Positions 1 to 12,659 of a stretch of DNA of 64,000 bases are shown here, piece after piece. Source of the DNA: Gigaspora margarita (Eukaryota > Glomeromycota > Glomeromycetes > Diversisporales > Gigasporaceae); NCBI GenBank assembly GCA_009809945.1, contig WTPW01001006.1, forward strand, positions 61,356 to 125,355, read 5' to 3'. The notes below the pieces were generated by a model, which worked only from the letters and a program-made list of their open reading frames with translations, was not told the origin of the DNA and ran no database searches. Made by a program: the position numbers and the translations under genes. Every line of letters begins with the position of its first letter. Within the stretch, counting starts at the first letter, position 1.

Positions 1-125
1 TTGCTGATAGCTTTATTCATTAGCAAACTTTTTTTATAAATTAACCAACCTTAACTCTATCTAAATCTGCTCTAACAAAATAACCAGAATTACTTTATCA
101 ATGAAATGAATTTGTTGGTGAATTA

Positions 126-1336
126 TAGCTGTTTTTATAAATTCTAGAACACTCTAAAAAATTTGCCAATGATTATTTTGACTGAATTCAATAAGTTATT
201 GATTTTGGAGAATAAGAATCAGATGCATAATTTAATAATATCAGGTGACTAATATATATTTCAATAAGACTAAATATCATAAGTCGTAAAATTTCAATTC
301 CTATTCTTTGGCATGATACATTTTCGCTCAAACAAAGCTTTTATTCATTTCTAAATATTTTTTGACGAAAATTTGTTTTTAAAAAATTGAATTAAATTTC
401 AATTCCTATTCTTTGGCAAGATCCATTTTCGTTCAAATGAAGCCTTTATTCATTTCTAATTATTTTTCATTTTTTTTTAAAGATGAAAAATTCAGTTTTA
501 AAAGTTGAATTAAATTTCAATTCCTATATCCATTTTTGTTCAAATGAAACCTTTATTCACTTCTAATTATTTTCGTTTCATGTCTAAGAAAAAATTTTGT
601 TTTTAAAAAATTGAATTAAATTTCATTTTTTATTCTTTGGCAAGATTCATTTTCATTCAAACAGAGTCTTTATTCATTTAATTATTTTTCATTTCTTGTT
701 AAATACGAAAAATAAGTTTTTAAAAAATGGTATAAAACTTCACTTCCTATTCTTTGACAAGATCCATATTTATTCAAACAAAGGCATTTATTCATTCTTA
801 ATTATTTTTCACTTCTTGTCGAAGACGAAAATTTTGTTTTTAAAAAATTAAACTAAATTTCAATTCCATTCTTTGGTAAGATCCATTTTTATTCAAACGA
901 AGGCATTTATTTATTTCTATTATTTTTTGTTTTTTGTCAAAGATAAAAATTTTATTTTTAAAGAATTTGGGTATCTCAATTCATAATCATATTTAACTTT
1001 TTAATAGCGGCACCTGTTTGAGTAATATATTTGTTGTAAAAGTCTAATTTATATTTGATTCCTTTTTTACATTTCTTGTTAAGGTTTATTGGTTAACATA
1101 ATTAGTTTTTTTCCATAAATTTCCGTACAAACTAAGCACACCAAATATGTTGGATAAGCATTTGAATGAAAATCTAAATTGTTGACATTATTGTATGACA
1201 ATCGTAAAATGATCATTATGATACAAAAATAGCTTTTATTAATTATTTTATTATACTGAATTAATAACTTATTGAATTTGACTGAAGAATAATTCAGCAA
1301 TTTTTTTAGGTGTCCCAGAATTTATGAAAACAGCTG
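126..1336 (+). mobile_element. TIR element with ~110-bp internal tandem units, copy 1A
   Basis: The left end reads AGCTGTTTTTATAAATTC after a TA (124-125). The right end is its inverse, GAATTTATGAAAACAGCTG, followed by TA (1337-1338). TA duplication plus CAGCTG ends suggest a Tc1/mariner-like, non-autonomous element; the superfamily is inference. Between the ends lie a subterminal block and six tandem units. No transposase is visible. Related copies are at 1369-2640 (inverted), 4664-5812 and 25875-27255. Confidence 0.7.
291..960 (+). repeat. Tandem repeat, six units of 105-120 bp
   Basis: Each unit starts with a version of ATTTCAATTCCTATTCTTTG and continues through TTCGTTCAAACGAAG, a TTTATTCATTTCTAATTATT block and a GAAAAATT stretch. 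Units begin near 291, 396, 514, 620, 737 and 857. Units have diverged by point changes and short indels, so this is an old array inside the TIR element rather than a fresh satellite. Confidence 0.75.
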
Positions 1337-1368
1337 TAATCATTAGTAAATAATATTGTTGGTAATTA

Positions 1369-2640
1369 TAGCTGTTTTCATAAATTCTGGGACATCCTAA
1401 AAAAATTTGCAGATAATAATTTTGGTCAAATTCGATAAGTTATTGATTTGGTATAATAAAATAAATACTAAAGCTATTTTGTATCATAATTATCATTTTA
1501 TGATTGTCATACAATAATGTCACTAATTTTAAATTTGTGTTTGAATGCTTGTCCAAATGTTTGGTGTTCTTATTTGTATAAAAATTTATGGAAAAAACTA
1601 TTCATGCAACCAATAAACTTAACAAGAAATATAAAAAAGAAATTGAATATAAATTAGACTTTTATAACACATATATTACTCGAACAAGTACTGCTATTAA
1701 AAAGTTAAATATGTATGATCATTAATTAAGATATCCCAAATTCTTTAAAAATAAATTTTTCATCTTTGACAAGAGCAAAATCATTAAAATAAATAATAAA
1801 ACAATCAATTTGTAATGGCCTGTTACATAACAGCTATAAGATTAGTATTAATGTTAGGGTTAGAGTTAGAGTTAGAATTAGAGTTAAAATCAAGATTAAT
1901 ACAAAATTGTAAGAGAATCATTTTTTGTTAGAAGTACAACAAGTGTTACTCTAGTAAAATTTTGAGTTATATGGCAGTTACTTATAGCTTTATTCGTAAA
2001 TAATTGCCTTTATTTGAATGAAATAGATCTTGAATTGGAATTGAAATTTAGTTTAATTTTTTAAAACCGAATTTTTCATCTTCGACAAGAAACGAAAAAT
2101 AATTAAGAATGAATAAATGCCTTCATTTGAACGAATATGGATCTTGTTAAAGAATAGGAATTGAAGTTTTATACAATTTTTTAAAAACTAATTTTCATCT
2201 TCGACAAGAAATGAAAAATAATTAGAAATAAATAAAGACTCTCTATTTGAATGAAAATGAATCTTGCCAAAGAATAGGAATTGAAATTTAATTCAGTTTT
2301 ATAAAAATGAATTTTTCATCTTTAACATGAAACAAAAAATAATTAAAAGTGAATAAAGGCTTCATTTGAATGAAAATGGATAGGAATTGAAATTTAATTC
2401 AATTTTTTAAAACTAAATTTGTAGTCTTCAACAAGAAACAAAAAATAATTAGAAATGAATAAAGGCTTCATTTGAACAAAAATGGAATCTTGCCAAAGAA
2501 TAGGAATTAAAATTTAATTCAATTTTTTAAAAACAAATTTTTGTCAAAAAATAATTAGAAATGAATAAAGGCTTCATTTGAGTGAAAATGGTTCATGCCA
2601 AAGAATAGGAATGAAAATTTTATGACTTACGATATTGTAT
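1369..2640 (-). mobile_element. Inverted copy 1B of the same TIR element, interrupted
   Basis: It begins AGCTGTTTTCATAAATTCTG right after TA at 1367-1368, that is, with the right-hand end of copy 1A in reverse. The same tandem units follow in reverse orientation at 2040-2630. Only ~30 bp separate it from copy 1A, so the two form a large head-to-head palindrome. Its far end is broken by the small inverted-repeat insertion at 2634-2837; matching sequence seems to resume at about 2850-2895. Confidence 0.6.
1911..1975 (+). repeat. Recurrent module (GTAAGGAAT-TTTTTTGTTAG type)
   Basis: The stretch has TGTAAGAGAATC, then TTTTTTGTTAGAAG, then AAAATTTTGAGTTATA. It is preceded by telomere-like TTAGGGTTAGAGTTAGAGTT at 1855-1880. 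The same ordered phrases occur at 3690-3755, 22983-23060, 23750-23850, 34385-34490 (reverse) and 54886-54945. Its function is unknown. Confidence 0.5.
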
Positions 2641-2837
2641 GGGTCTTATGTGACAACCCATGCCTTTTTCATTAACTTATTGGAACAGGACTGTTATGTC
2701 AGACACCGTGCAATTAGATAGTTATTATATAGGTATATTGAATAACCCATTACACACATGGGTATGTTTAAATCTTGTGCCTTGGCATGGAATATGAACC
2801 CGTGTGTAACTGGGTTATTCATTACAACCCATACAAT
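2634..2837. repeat. Small inverted-repeat element interrupting copy 1B
   Basis: It is bounded by ATTGTATGGGT (2634-2644) and its inverse ACCCATACAAT (2827-2837). A second, inner inverted pair is AATAACCCATTACACAC / GTGTGTAACTGGGTTATT. Its position between two parts of copy 1B suggests a later insertion, but no clear target duplication is seen. Confidence 0.4.
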
Positions 2838-3362
2838 AACTATAATTTATTGTAATATTAGGAAATTGGGTCTGTTGAATTCTGGAGCACCGCTTTGTAT
2901 TTTGAAAATAAATTTTTAGATTATGTAATAAATCCTCTAATTTGACTAGTTAATAAATTTTTTTTAATGCAAATGTTTCACGTTATTTTTCAATTATTAA
3001 TTGACATGTATTAATCATTAATAAAGAGAATTAAAATTGGTATGCATTGGATGCATTGCCCGATTAATAGAAAGATGCTAAAAAAGAAAAGGCGAAAAAA
3101 TTGATACATCAAGTCTAAATCATAAATACAAATTAGAATTATATAAATCAAATGATTCAATTCTATTTTCATGTATATTTTAGCAACGTAATTAGGACTT
3201 TTTAAATCACATTGAAAATTATGATGTCTTTAGCATGTTAGACACTCATTGAGTTGAATTCTAGCCATCAAACTTCTCTTATTTTTCCCTTAAGGTATTA
3301 ATGTTTGATCAAAAATTTTTTAAAATAACAAATGTTGAAAAGAAAAAAGGTAACATGCAACG

Positions 3363-4008
3363 ATCCCTATAAGAAAAATGTACCGTAAAGGTATGAGTTG
3401 GTGGTATAAAGGCATGGGTTTTGGTGGCATGGAATAAACCCGTATTTGGTACATAGAAGGCTTGAATTGGCACGAATTTTTGGCCTGTGGTGGACCATAT
3501 GCCCGTACAAATTGGACTGTTAATGGCTTGGGGTTTGCAACACTTTACTAATCCAAATGGCACGGGTTTTGGCACAGGTAATTAACATGAATTAACATGT
3601 AATAAAAAAATACATACAAGTAGATTACATAAATTTATATCAACAATCAATACATATGAACAAACTAACTGTACATGTATCAAAATTTTGTAAGGAATCT
3701 TTTTTGTTAAAAAACCCAAAGCAATTTTATTAGTGAAATTATGAGATATCCAATTTTTTTTAAAAAAAGTTGTATATTGATCTTTCACTCTTTGTGAAAT
3801 GAGCCAACATGTACCACCTTTGACACATATTATTCCATGAAATGAAGGTGCCATTATGTATGACGTAACATAACATGCCATCTCTCCCGTACTGCTTTTA
3901 CCGTGACATTCCATCAACACCTCTATATGTACCACTCCGACTGTACCATTTTGTGGATTCCAGACACCAACCCATACCACACCCCAGGCTACTTTTTTTA
4001 TAGGGGAT
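3363..4008. repeat. Candidate 646-bp TIR element
   Basis: The left end ATCCCTATAAGAAAAATGTA and right end TACTTTTTTTATAGGGGAT are imperfect inverse copies. Inside both ends, GGTATGGGTTGG-like motifs also face each other. The longer minus-strand open frames here (3309-3575, 3582-3980) match no protein I recognise. They are probably by-products of the repeat. Confidence 0.4.
3690..3755 (+). repeat. Recurrent module, second copy
   Basis: TTTTGTAAGGAATC, TTTTTTGTTAAAAAAC and GAAATTATGAGATAT occur in the same order as at 1911-1975. It lies inside the 3363-4008 element. Confidence 0.4.
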
Positions 4009-4312
4009 AAAAGATCAATTCATGTATAATGAATAAAAAAAATTATTTAAAAAAAACATGCAGTACAAAAGAACTATATAAATTTGTTATCTTTAATTAA
4101 AAATTGACTCGATAATCGATGAAAATTGCAAAATGACTTATATTATTTGATAATCGAGTAAATTGAAGAATGGAGTAACATTAATATTGTTAACAATAAT
4201 AATTTGCTTGGTATGGTGCACTGTATACTAAACGTTATATCTTATAAATCAATTGCTGTATTTAAAATTAAAAATTAAAATATGTCATCTGCTAATATAT
4301 TTAATTCAAAAT

Positions 4313-4511
4313 TAGTGTTTCGAAATCTGGATTGATCCTTCAACCAGACAAATTCAGATATCTAGACCAGAGATTTTACTAGGATTGGTCGAAGAACTTA
4401 AATTATGGACCTAAAGATATACCCAAAGTTAGCTTTATACATAATCTGATGCGGATTCAATCCGGATTTGATAGAATCTGGATGGCCTGTCAAAACAGGA
4501 TCAAAACACTA
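4313..4511 (+). mobile_element. hAT-like MITE, 199 bp, copy 1
   Basis: Ends are TAGTGTTTCGA and its near-inverse TCAAAACACTA. Flanking 8-mers TTCAAAAT (4305-4312) and TTTAAAAT (4512-4519) differ at one base. This matches the 8-bp duplication of hAT elements. A second copy in opposite orientation lies at 59097-59310, with conserved internal phrases such as CTAGACCAGAGATTTTACTA. It is non-coding. Confidence 0.75.
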
Positions 4512-4663
4512 TTTAAAATACACTAAATCCTGATACGATGCTAATTTGAACATTTGAGAATCTTTAAACCTCCCTGGAATCCACACGGAACCCATTTTCT
4601 TTCATTATTGTCTGTACTTAAGTCCCTTTGCTCTGCTCCGAAATTAGTCACCTGATCTTATTA

Positions 4664-5812
4664 TAGCTATTTTCGGCCGAGTTCGATAAGTTATTGATTT
4701 TGGGAAATAAGAATCAGATACGTAATTTAATAAGATCAGGTGACTAATATATATTACAACAAGACTAAATATCGTAAGTTGTAAAATTTCAATTCCTATT
4801 CTTTGGCACGACCCATTTTCGCTCAAACGAAACCTTTATTTATTTCTAATTATTTTTCGATGAAAATTTGGTTTAAAAAAATTAAAATAAATTTCAATTC
4901 CTATTTTTTGGCAAGATCCATTTTCGTTCAAACGAAGCCTTTATGCATTTCTAATTATTTTTCGTTTCTTGTCGAAGATGTTTTAAAAAATTGAATTAAA
5001 TTTCAATTCCTACCCATTTTCGTTCAAACGAAGCCTTTATTCACTTCTAATTATTTTTTTCGTTTCATGTCAAAGATAAAAAATTCGGTTTTAAAAGATT
5101 GAATTAAATTTTAATTCCTATTTTTTGGCAAGATTCATTTTCATTCAAACGGAGTCTTTATTCATTTCTAATTACTTTTCATTTCTTGTCGAAGACGAAA
5201 AATTAGTTTTTAAAAAATTGTATAAAACTTCAATTCCTATTCTTTGACAAGATCCATATTCGTTCAACCGAAGGCATTTATTCTTAATTATTTTTCATTT
5301 CTTGTCGAATACGAAAAATTTGGTTTTAAAAAATTAAACTAAATTTTGATTCCAATTCTTTGGCAAGATCCATTTTCATTCAAACAAAGGCATTTATTTA
5401 TTTCTAATTATTTTTCGTTCTTGTCGAAGACGAAAAATTTATTTTTAAAGAATTTGGGATATCTCAATTCATGATCATATTTAACTTTTAATAGTGGCAC
5501 CTGTTTGAGTAATATATAATCTAATTTATATTCGTTCCTATTTTGCATTTCTTGTTAAGGTTTATTGGTTGACATGATTAGTTTTTTCTATAAATTTTCG
5601 TACAAACTAAGCACACCAAACATGTTTGACAAGCATTCGAATGAAAATTTAAAATCGTTGACATTATTGTATGACAATTGTAAAATGATCATTATAATAC
5701 AAAAATAACTTTATTAATTATTTTATTATACCGAATCAATAACTTATCGAATTCGGCCGAAGAATCATTCGGCAAATTTTTTTAGGTGTCCCAGAATTTA
5801 TGAAAACAGCTG
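4664..5812 (+). mobile_element. TIR element with ~110-bp tandem units, copy 2
   Basis: It has the same architecture as copy 1A: degenerate left end TAGCTATTTTCGGCCGAG, subterminal block, tandem units with AATTTCAATTCCTATT anchors at 4788-5460, then a GTCCCAGAATTTATG right end closing in CAGCTG with TA at 5813-5814. At 5700-5730 it holds the undisturbed sequence that is split by a MITE in copy 3. Confidence 0.65.
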
Positions 5813-5817
5813 TAAAT

Positions 5818-5922
5818 TACGTATTTGATTCTTATTCCCCAAAATCAATAACTATCAAATTCGACCGAAGAATCATTTAGCAAATTTTTTTAGGTGTCCC
5901 AGAATTTATGAAAACAGCTGTA
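5818..5922 (+). mobile_element. Truncated extra right end of the copy-2 family
   Basis: This repeats only the last ~105 bp of copy 2, ending GAATTTATGAAAACAGCTG then TA. It is a tandem remnant or a solo end left by deletion. Confidence 0.55.
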
Positions 5923-7908
5923 ATGTTAGTGAATAAAGTTGTCGGTGAACTGATTGTTGGCGAAATGAACGAGATGGAATCTTATGTATTACTAAGCACA
6001 GTATTAGAAAAGTAAAAATACAAGAGAAATTTTGGAAACTTTTATTTATAAGAATTTATTTGCAAAAAAGTGATGGATGACCGTCAGTCAGGTTTTGGCT
6101 AATGTTTGTAGATCATTCTGTAACAAGGCTAATAGAAACGAGTCCAAAGTAAAATTTTAGCATTAGATATGACGAAGAGAACAAAAGGATATGTCTAATT
6201 TAAATTCATAATATTGTAACATTGGTTGCCATTATTAAATGCATATTCAGTTATGCTTGATCAAAAAAGTAATATCTCCAAGTATTAGCTATTAGATACA
6301 TATTTATTAATTAACTAAAAGATTTGCTGACTAGTACATAATTTAACAAAATATTAAATAATATATATAATAAGTGTTATGCTCGCTCACAGAAAATAAA
6401 ACTGAAACAACATGAATCATATATTCTATATTTGATATGTTGTCGATCTTAAAAACTTGTAAAGTAACCTATATTCAGAAAAAAAAGACTAAAAAGCTGA
6501 TTATAAGCGTTATTGCTTGAATTATATTTTAAATTAATGAGTTTAAAAAAATATATAATTTATCAATCAAGGTACATTACCTTTGTAATTACTGAATTAC
6601 TTTAGCTTACTTTATGAGGCAAAGAGTACAACGTAACAACTAACTTCTGAATTACCACCTTTTCTCCAAACTATTTTTACAGTATATAATGCGAAAAGTG
6701 TAGTTTGAAATATGTATTTGATTTCGTTCTACAATTTGTTTAAAATCAAATAATCTATGTAATGATATATCTAATAATTAACCAAAATTCGCCGTACCTA
6801 GTGTTAGCGCCTAAAAAAAAAAAATAAAAAAAATACTTTTAACTAATCAATTTCATAATCAAAGCTTAATCACTTTTTACAAAAAAAAAAAAAAAAAAAA
6901 AAAAAAAAACACTTGAATTTTTAATTAGAAACCCACTTTTTGTGGAGTAATTAAAAAATGTTCCTTGTGAAATTTATTCATAGGAACAAATTATTCTAAT
7001 CCTAACCTAGATATAACGTATTTTTGGCTTTAATTTTTCACAAGAATGCACACTCTAATGTTTTGTGCTATAGCTAAAAGATCTCACGAAATTCATTGCT
7101 GGAATCAATTGCATATATATTATCTGCTACAAGCTTTTAAATGTGACACGAAACTTCGAATAAAGTTTCGTAGTACGCTAATGCAAATATGGTGTGAACG
7201 CAACAACGTGATCGTTGATAACCACGCCCTACAAACTAATAGAAGACGTAATGATCTCAATTTACAAAACATGAATAAGGCAGTCGTTATTTGAAAGAGC
7301 TTTCCGAAACCAACAAGAGTGGAATGACAAAAAAGTTTGGAGGGCAGAACAGACAGATAATACTACAGCTGAAAACAAGATCAAAAAGGGAATTCTTTTT
7401 TCAGTTATAAGCGTCTTTTTAAAATATGTGGTCTTTTTATTATTGCTATTATAAATAAATTGCTTCGTCCAAAAGTAAAAGGGGATTTACACATAATAAA
7501 TGATCATTTCCTGAATTCTCTACGCGTAACTGCATGAAATTACTACAAAATTATAAATACCTGACCGAAACTATTAAACTTCAATCCGTATTATCCAATA
7601 GTCCCGAAGTAGTGAGCTATTGTTAGTTGATAGCCTCGGAGTTGGCTCTTCCGAAACCTTGCCGCGCCACTCGCCAAATCTAACATGATCAGAGCCTTAT
7701 TATTGGTTACTCAACCTCGTTCTGTGAGTTTCAATGGAAAGCAGACTATATTTGTGAAAAAAAACGAAATAGTAGTATAGATACTTCCATTTAATGCGAA
7801 TTTTAAACCCGATTATTTTGAAAGCTTTTTGATAAGTCAAATGGTTTTATTTCAATGAAAAAATTTTGCTTTCTATTAAACTATCAAGTGATTTGCCTAT
7901 TACGTGTC
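5923..7908. other. Gene-poor A+T-rich stretch
   Basis: I see no supported gene. It contains an A-rich tract at 6811-6837, an uninterrupted A29 at 6881-6909, and GTTAGCGCC near 6800 that recalls part of the recurrent module. An 82-codon plus-strand frame at 7046-7294 has a WCERN segment vaguely like reverse-transcriptase tails but is not convincing. Confidence 0.5.
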
Positions 7909-8032
7909 AGGTAAAGTTCGAGGCACGGGTAAAAATTAGGCATGCCTCCACAAGCATGCCCTGAGTTAAATTATACTATTAAAAGTCCTGAGTTAGGGCA
8001 TTCTCATGCCCCTGCGTCTTGAACCCTATTGT
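7909..8032. repeat. Short imperfect hairpin element
   Basis: AAGCATGCCCTGAGTTA and TGAGTTAGGGCATTCTCATG face each other around an A+T spacer, with outer GTTCGAGGCACGGG and CCCTGCGTCTTGAACC also roughly inverse. It is probably a small MITE relic. Confidence 0.35.
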
Positions 8033-8341
8033 CGGGGTTTTTTATGGTTATCAGCTTCGGAAATTTCGGAAGGTTCATTCCGGTTTATACCGAAACAAAT
8101 ACGTATATATGGTATCGAGTATGTATGCACACATGGTAATTTCTTTATTATTAATAATTATAACAATATCGACTTAAATATTTGATTATTTGTTCTTGAT
8201 TACGACTCTTCTATCTCTTTTGTTGAACCATTTTGGCGTAAAATATTTGCACTATGGTGCATATCTACTCTGATTGCTCAATTGTGCAGCCATATTCATT
8301 AAATCATTGAGTATAGTTGCGCCACCGGACAAAAATGTGAT

Positions 8342-8915
8342 TGTAGATGAACTGCGACCTACAATTTAATCATTTTGCAAAAAGCGATAATATCGAGGGT
8401 TTTAAAAAGTCAAACCACATTACTCTATAAATTTAATTGCTATTGATATGTAAGAGATCCTAATAAGTTATTTGATTGATAAAATCGCAAATTGGAAATA
8501 TACTAGTTTAGAACGAGTTCTTCTGAAGAGGGATAAATCACCTAACAAAAATTTAAGAGGTATTGTATTATTTTATAAAAATAAAAAACGGACATCCCCT
8601 CATTGTATTTATCAATATGTATTTAATTGTAAATCTTCAATAACATGATCTTATTTTAAATAACATGATTAATTACACGCGATTGTTCTTATCCTGCCTT
8701 TTTTGTGCATATGATAGCTGGCGTAGAATCAAGATTGAATCTTGCTTTCTCCAGGCTAAAATTCCCGTTGATATCATGTTGAGAAATCTATGTATGCAGC
8801 TATCCCGTATGATCTACATAGCAGGTTTTTCTAGCCGGCAGCGCAGCTTCCTACTTTATTTGTAGCAATGGAGAATGGTGTACCTTGATCTAATTTTGTA
8901 GGTCGCGGTCTACAT
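8342..8915. repeat. Candidate TIR element, 574 bp
   Basis: Left TGTAGATGAACTGCGACCTA and right TAGGTCGCGGTCTACATT are inverse with small gaps, sharing the core CGACCTACAA. No coding sequence is recognised between them. Confidence 0.4.
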
Positions 8916-9084
8916 TAAGTCAGCCCCGAGCATGATTTTAGTAAATATGAATTATCATTATATTTATATTTTGTACTCGATCCATATTCAACAAACATGA
9001 CTATGAAATACACATATGGGCGAGGACTAGGAAAATCCATCTTCGACACTTTTTTATCAATTTCGAGATTTTTGATTCAAAACA

Positions 9085-9995
9085 AATTTGTTGTTGTAGA
9101 ATAATGTAAATTTTGTGATTTTTTGTGAATTAATTTGAAGCGATTTTGTGCAATTTGGTGGTGGTATTAAGTAAATTTTGTGGTTTGTTGTGGGTTAGTT
9201 TGAATTTTGTGAAATTTTGCAATGACGGATAAAATATTTTTTATTTGTTCTGTAAAAAGTTCTATATAAAAATATGAAAAAAATCTATTATTATATAAAA
9301 TATATAAAAAACCCAAAGTTCTATATAAAAAATTTCTATAATAATTAAATTTAGGTTAAAATACATCATAGATAATTGTTTGAGTGATTCTTTACATAAA
9401 TTTTGATGATCATTATCTAAAGAGTACTATATAATAATAAAGCAAAGCTATGCTCAACAGCACAGCTAAATACAGGTAGTCAAATATAATTGGATGCAAT
9501 TTGAGAAAGAATAAGTAAACGAATTGCAATTCATATTATCAAGTTCAGATCTACAATAAATACCTATTCATGAATTAAATCTTGAAGGATTATTTAATTT
9601 TTGAATAATTGAATATTGCCAAATTCTTTGTCACTCAATTTTTCCTGTTTTAATAAATTTTGGATTAAAAATTTGGACAACATGAAATAAAGAACAGGTA
9701 GAATGTTCAAAAAAATACATTAGTTTAAAAATTGACAATAAATAATTTCAAAAATAGCTAGCATTTTTGAATTAAAAAAAACTTATCCATATTTAATAGT
9801 TGAGCCCTTTCATAGTGAATATATAAAATTTGCTGTAAAAGAACTTAATTATTAAACTGAATATGTGTTTAATTGTAAAATTATGTGCATACAAACAAAT
9901 TTGATTGAATTTTGTGAAATTTTGTACCAGAACTACATAAATTTTGTGATTATCACAAAATTTTGTGACTTTTGTGATATTTTGTGAAATACAAT
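9085..9995. repeat. Two clusters of degenerate TTTTGTGAAATTTTGTG repeats
   Basis: Clusters at 9085-9225 and 9895-9995 are built from ~17-20-bp variants of AATTTTGTGAAATTTTGTG. The sequence between them is A+T-rich with no gene seen. Open frames over the clusters are compositional. Confidence 0.5.
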
Positions 9996-10410
9996 ATATC
10001 ATCATCCCTGATTCAGTAATAGATATCTCAAAATAAACACAAAGTTCAGGGGTAAAAATTTAAATTTCACAAACAATAATTATCATTTTCTTAAAATAAT
10101 AACCCCACTTCAAAGACAGGTTTTTCTAGTTCATCACCTATATGGGATTTCACCTCGCTGCTCATATGGTCACTAGCTAGTTTCTAGCATCATATCTAGT
10201 TAAATATCTTATAATCATGTTTTTAATATCCTGTCTGTTTGATCTGGCCAATAAAGCAAATCACCTTTGATACTCAGGTTGTCCCAAGCCATCGACCACA
10301 CCTATAAGTATACCTTACCTATAGAGAATTCCCACCTTGTGGTGAGTGGGTAGTATGAAAGGCAAATTCGAGTAGTGTAGCAAAAACCAAAATTGGGCTA
10401 TGTGAATGTC

Positions 10411-10743
10411 TATTTTTTATATTATTTATATATATTAGTTACTATTTTTAGTTAGAGATCAACAAGTAATAAATTAAAAGTATCAAAAGATACTTAAGAA
10501 ATGAAAGTATTGAAGAATACTTAAGAATTTAAAGTATCGAAAGATACTTAAATATTTTAAATATAGAAAGAGTTTTTAGTAAGAAAAATACTTAAAAACT
10601 TAAATGTAAAAAGCTTCCTTTGTATCATTTTTAGTCTGTAACAAAGAGTATATAAAAGCCCAAAGCTTGTCTTGAAATAAAGACAACAGTAGAGTACAAC
10701 TCAGTAGAGTACAAGTAAACAACTCAGTATGAGTCAACAATAG
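10411..10743 (+). mobile_element. Possible LTR fragment
   Basis: The stretch carries a TATA-like TATATAAAAG (10650-10659) and AATAAAG shortly after, followed by repeated AGTAGAGTACAA and a CAACA end. This resembles the U3-R-U5 order of a retrotransposon LTR. GTATCAAAAGATACTT-type hairpins repeat at 10467-10540. No second LTR, tRNA primer site or coding domain is seen, so this is weak. Confidence 0.3.
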
Positions 10744-10769
10744 TGATACCTGGTGAAATAACGAAATCT

Positions 10770-10824
10770 GATGAAACTATAAGTTTTGTTAGTGATGAAA
10801 CTTGACAAAACTTATAGTTTTATC
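10770..10824. repeat. 20-bp-stem hairpin
   Basis: GATGAAACTATAAGTTTTGT (10770-10789) is inverse to ACAAAACTTATAGTTTTATC (10805-10824) with one mismatch and a 15-base loop. This would form a stable hairpin; its role is unknown. Confidence 0.6.
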
Positions 10825-11199
10825 ATTTTATCAATGGCAAAATAGTTTCGCAAGCCATCTATAGTCAAAAACTTAGTTGAGTTTAACACTTTGAAACCAT
10901 AATAATAGAAGTAGTGACTCTAGTAGTTAATTACTTATCTTTTAAGTTTCATTTCTAAAAAATTATCCAATTACACTTTTCATTGTCCTTGTTATTATTA
11001 TAAAAACTCTGTTGTCAGTTTAAGTTGTCCTTTAACCTTTGAAATTCAAGTAGAAATATTAATATAGAATAGTTTTCCTAGTTTTTGATACCTTATTCAT
11101 GATAAAATATCTATTATCAGCCTTTATATAGAAAAACCTTTGGTTATTACCTCGACCCATTGTTGACAAATTCAAATTATAATTAATTGCCACATTTAA

Positions 11200-11402
11200 C
11201 AAACAATTACAACTTTATGACCACTTCTTAACAATTACAATTCTGTGATCACCCTTTGACAACTAGCATTTGATCCTGTGACTACCTCTTGAACATTATG
11301 ATCCTGTGACCACCTCTCGACCATTACGATTTTGTGACTCTCTCTTTACTATTACGATTTTGTAACCATTTCTTGACCATTACGATTTTATGATCACCTC
11401 CT
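11200..11402 (+). repeat. Tandem repeat of ~34 bp
   Basis: Units follow the pattern ACCATTACGATTTTGTGACC plus a CTCTTG stretch, in about six diverged copies. No coding potential is seen. Confidence 0.6.
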
Positions 11403-11559
11403 CTATGAAAACTCAATACATGGAAATGCATGTATAAATATGAAATTGTAAGCAGGTAGCACAGGTTTTATAATCACTGCATGAAAACTGCTTGGAAACT
11501 GATTATCCAAAAAATTTAATACATATTATCACATAAAAAGTTGAAATCTATGCACTATC

Positions 11560-12080
11560 ATGCATAGTATTATATCTATATATTAACATGCATTAATCTT
11601 AAATGATCACATAATTTTCATGCACTAACGTGCACAATCAGATTCTTAATGATCATATTTTCATGCACATATATGCACAATCATTAAGATTCTTAATAAT
11701 TATAATTATAATTTTTGTGATCTGACATGCACAATTATTAAGATTCTTAATGATCAAAATTTCAGTGCACTCACATCACAATCATTACAATTATTAAGAT
11801 TCCTTAACAATCAATTTTAACAATCATTTTTGTACATGATATTAGTGCATTAATATCATGATCATTACAATTGTTAAGATTCTTAACAATCATAATTTTT
11901 GTGCATAATATCATAATTGTAATAATTGTTAAAATCCTTAACGATCCTAATTTTATATACTAACATGATGATTATTAAAATCCTTAACAATCATAATTTT
12001 GTGCATTAATGTGATGATAGTTAAAATTCTTAATAATTATAAATTCTGTGCATTAATGCATACAAAAACATTCATTTTGT
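11560..12080. repeat. Tandem array of palindromic ~60-65-bp units
   Basis: Repeated phrases are CATGCACAATCATTAAGATT and its inverse TTCTTAATGATCAT, with GTGCATTAATAT spacers. Each unit is partly self-complementary, so the array alternates small inverted repeats. No gene is seen. Confidence 0.55.
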
Positions 12081-12254
12081 TGTTTTTTTTTGACTTTAAT
12101 AATAATTTTCATGCATTAACACATACAAATTAAGCAAATAATTATTTGCTTTTTTTTTACTCTTATAATTTTATTAGAAAATGTTTTTTCCCTATTACAT
12201 GACATGTTTGTTATAGAATATGTGCAATATATAAACAATGATCATTGATGATCA

Positions 12255-12490
12255 TTGATAATTATTGTCATGGCTGAAGCTGAAAATCAGAAAAGCCAAT
12301 TTAAAAGAATAAATCCTACCAAAATCTACTTATACTCTTTATTATTAAAACTAACTATAAACCCTAATCTAACCCTAAAAAAAACCCCCTAACAAAAGGC
12401 CCTAAAATTTTTTAAAAATTTCATATTAAAATAATTAAAATTTCTAGCATTAGCCGTTTCCAGCATCAGCTGCGACAATTATTGTTTTTT
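12255..12490. mobile_element. MITE with GCAGCTGATGCTGAAAT ends, degenerate copy
   Basis: Left ATTGTCATGGCTGAAGCTGA and right CAGCATCAGCTGCGACAATT are inverse with mismatches. The interior carries telomere-like AAACCCTAATCTAACCCTAA. The same ends and CCCTAACCCTAA-rich interior appear at 30572-30752 and, best preserved, at 43748-43940. Confidence 0.6.
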
Positions 12491-12659
12491 TCTTTGCTTT
12501 CACTTTCTCTTAGTTTGACCCATATACATGTCTAACTAACCTTTATTTTTTTTAGACAATAGTCTTGTTACTGGAGTTGTCATTGCTAGAGTCATCTTTG
12601 GAGTCATCATTGCTAGAGTTGTCTTTGGAGTAGGACCCCAGACATTTCTGATATAAGGG

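Noticed and set aside
3309-3980. Two minus-strand open frames as genes
   Set aside because: They lie across inverted-repeat arms, show no domain, and their repetitive motifs follow the DNA repeat.
7046-7294. 82-codon open frame as a reverse-transcriptase tail
   Set aside because: Only a short WCERN-like segment is suggestive; no RT motif, no neighbouring element, and chance frames of this length are common here.
10411-10743. Complete LTR retrotransposon starting here
   Set aside because: TATA- and polyadenylation-like signals exist, but no primer site, gag/pol domain or second LTR follows within the next kilobases.
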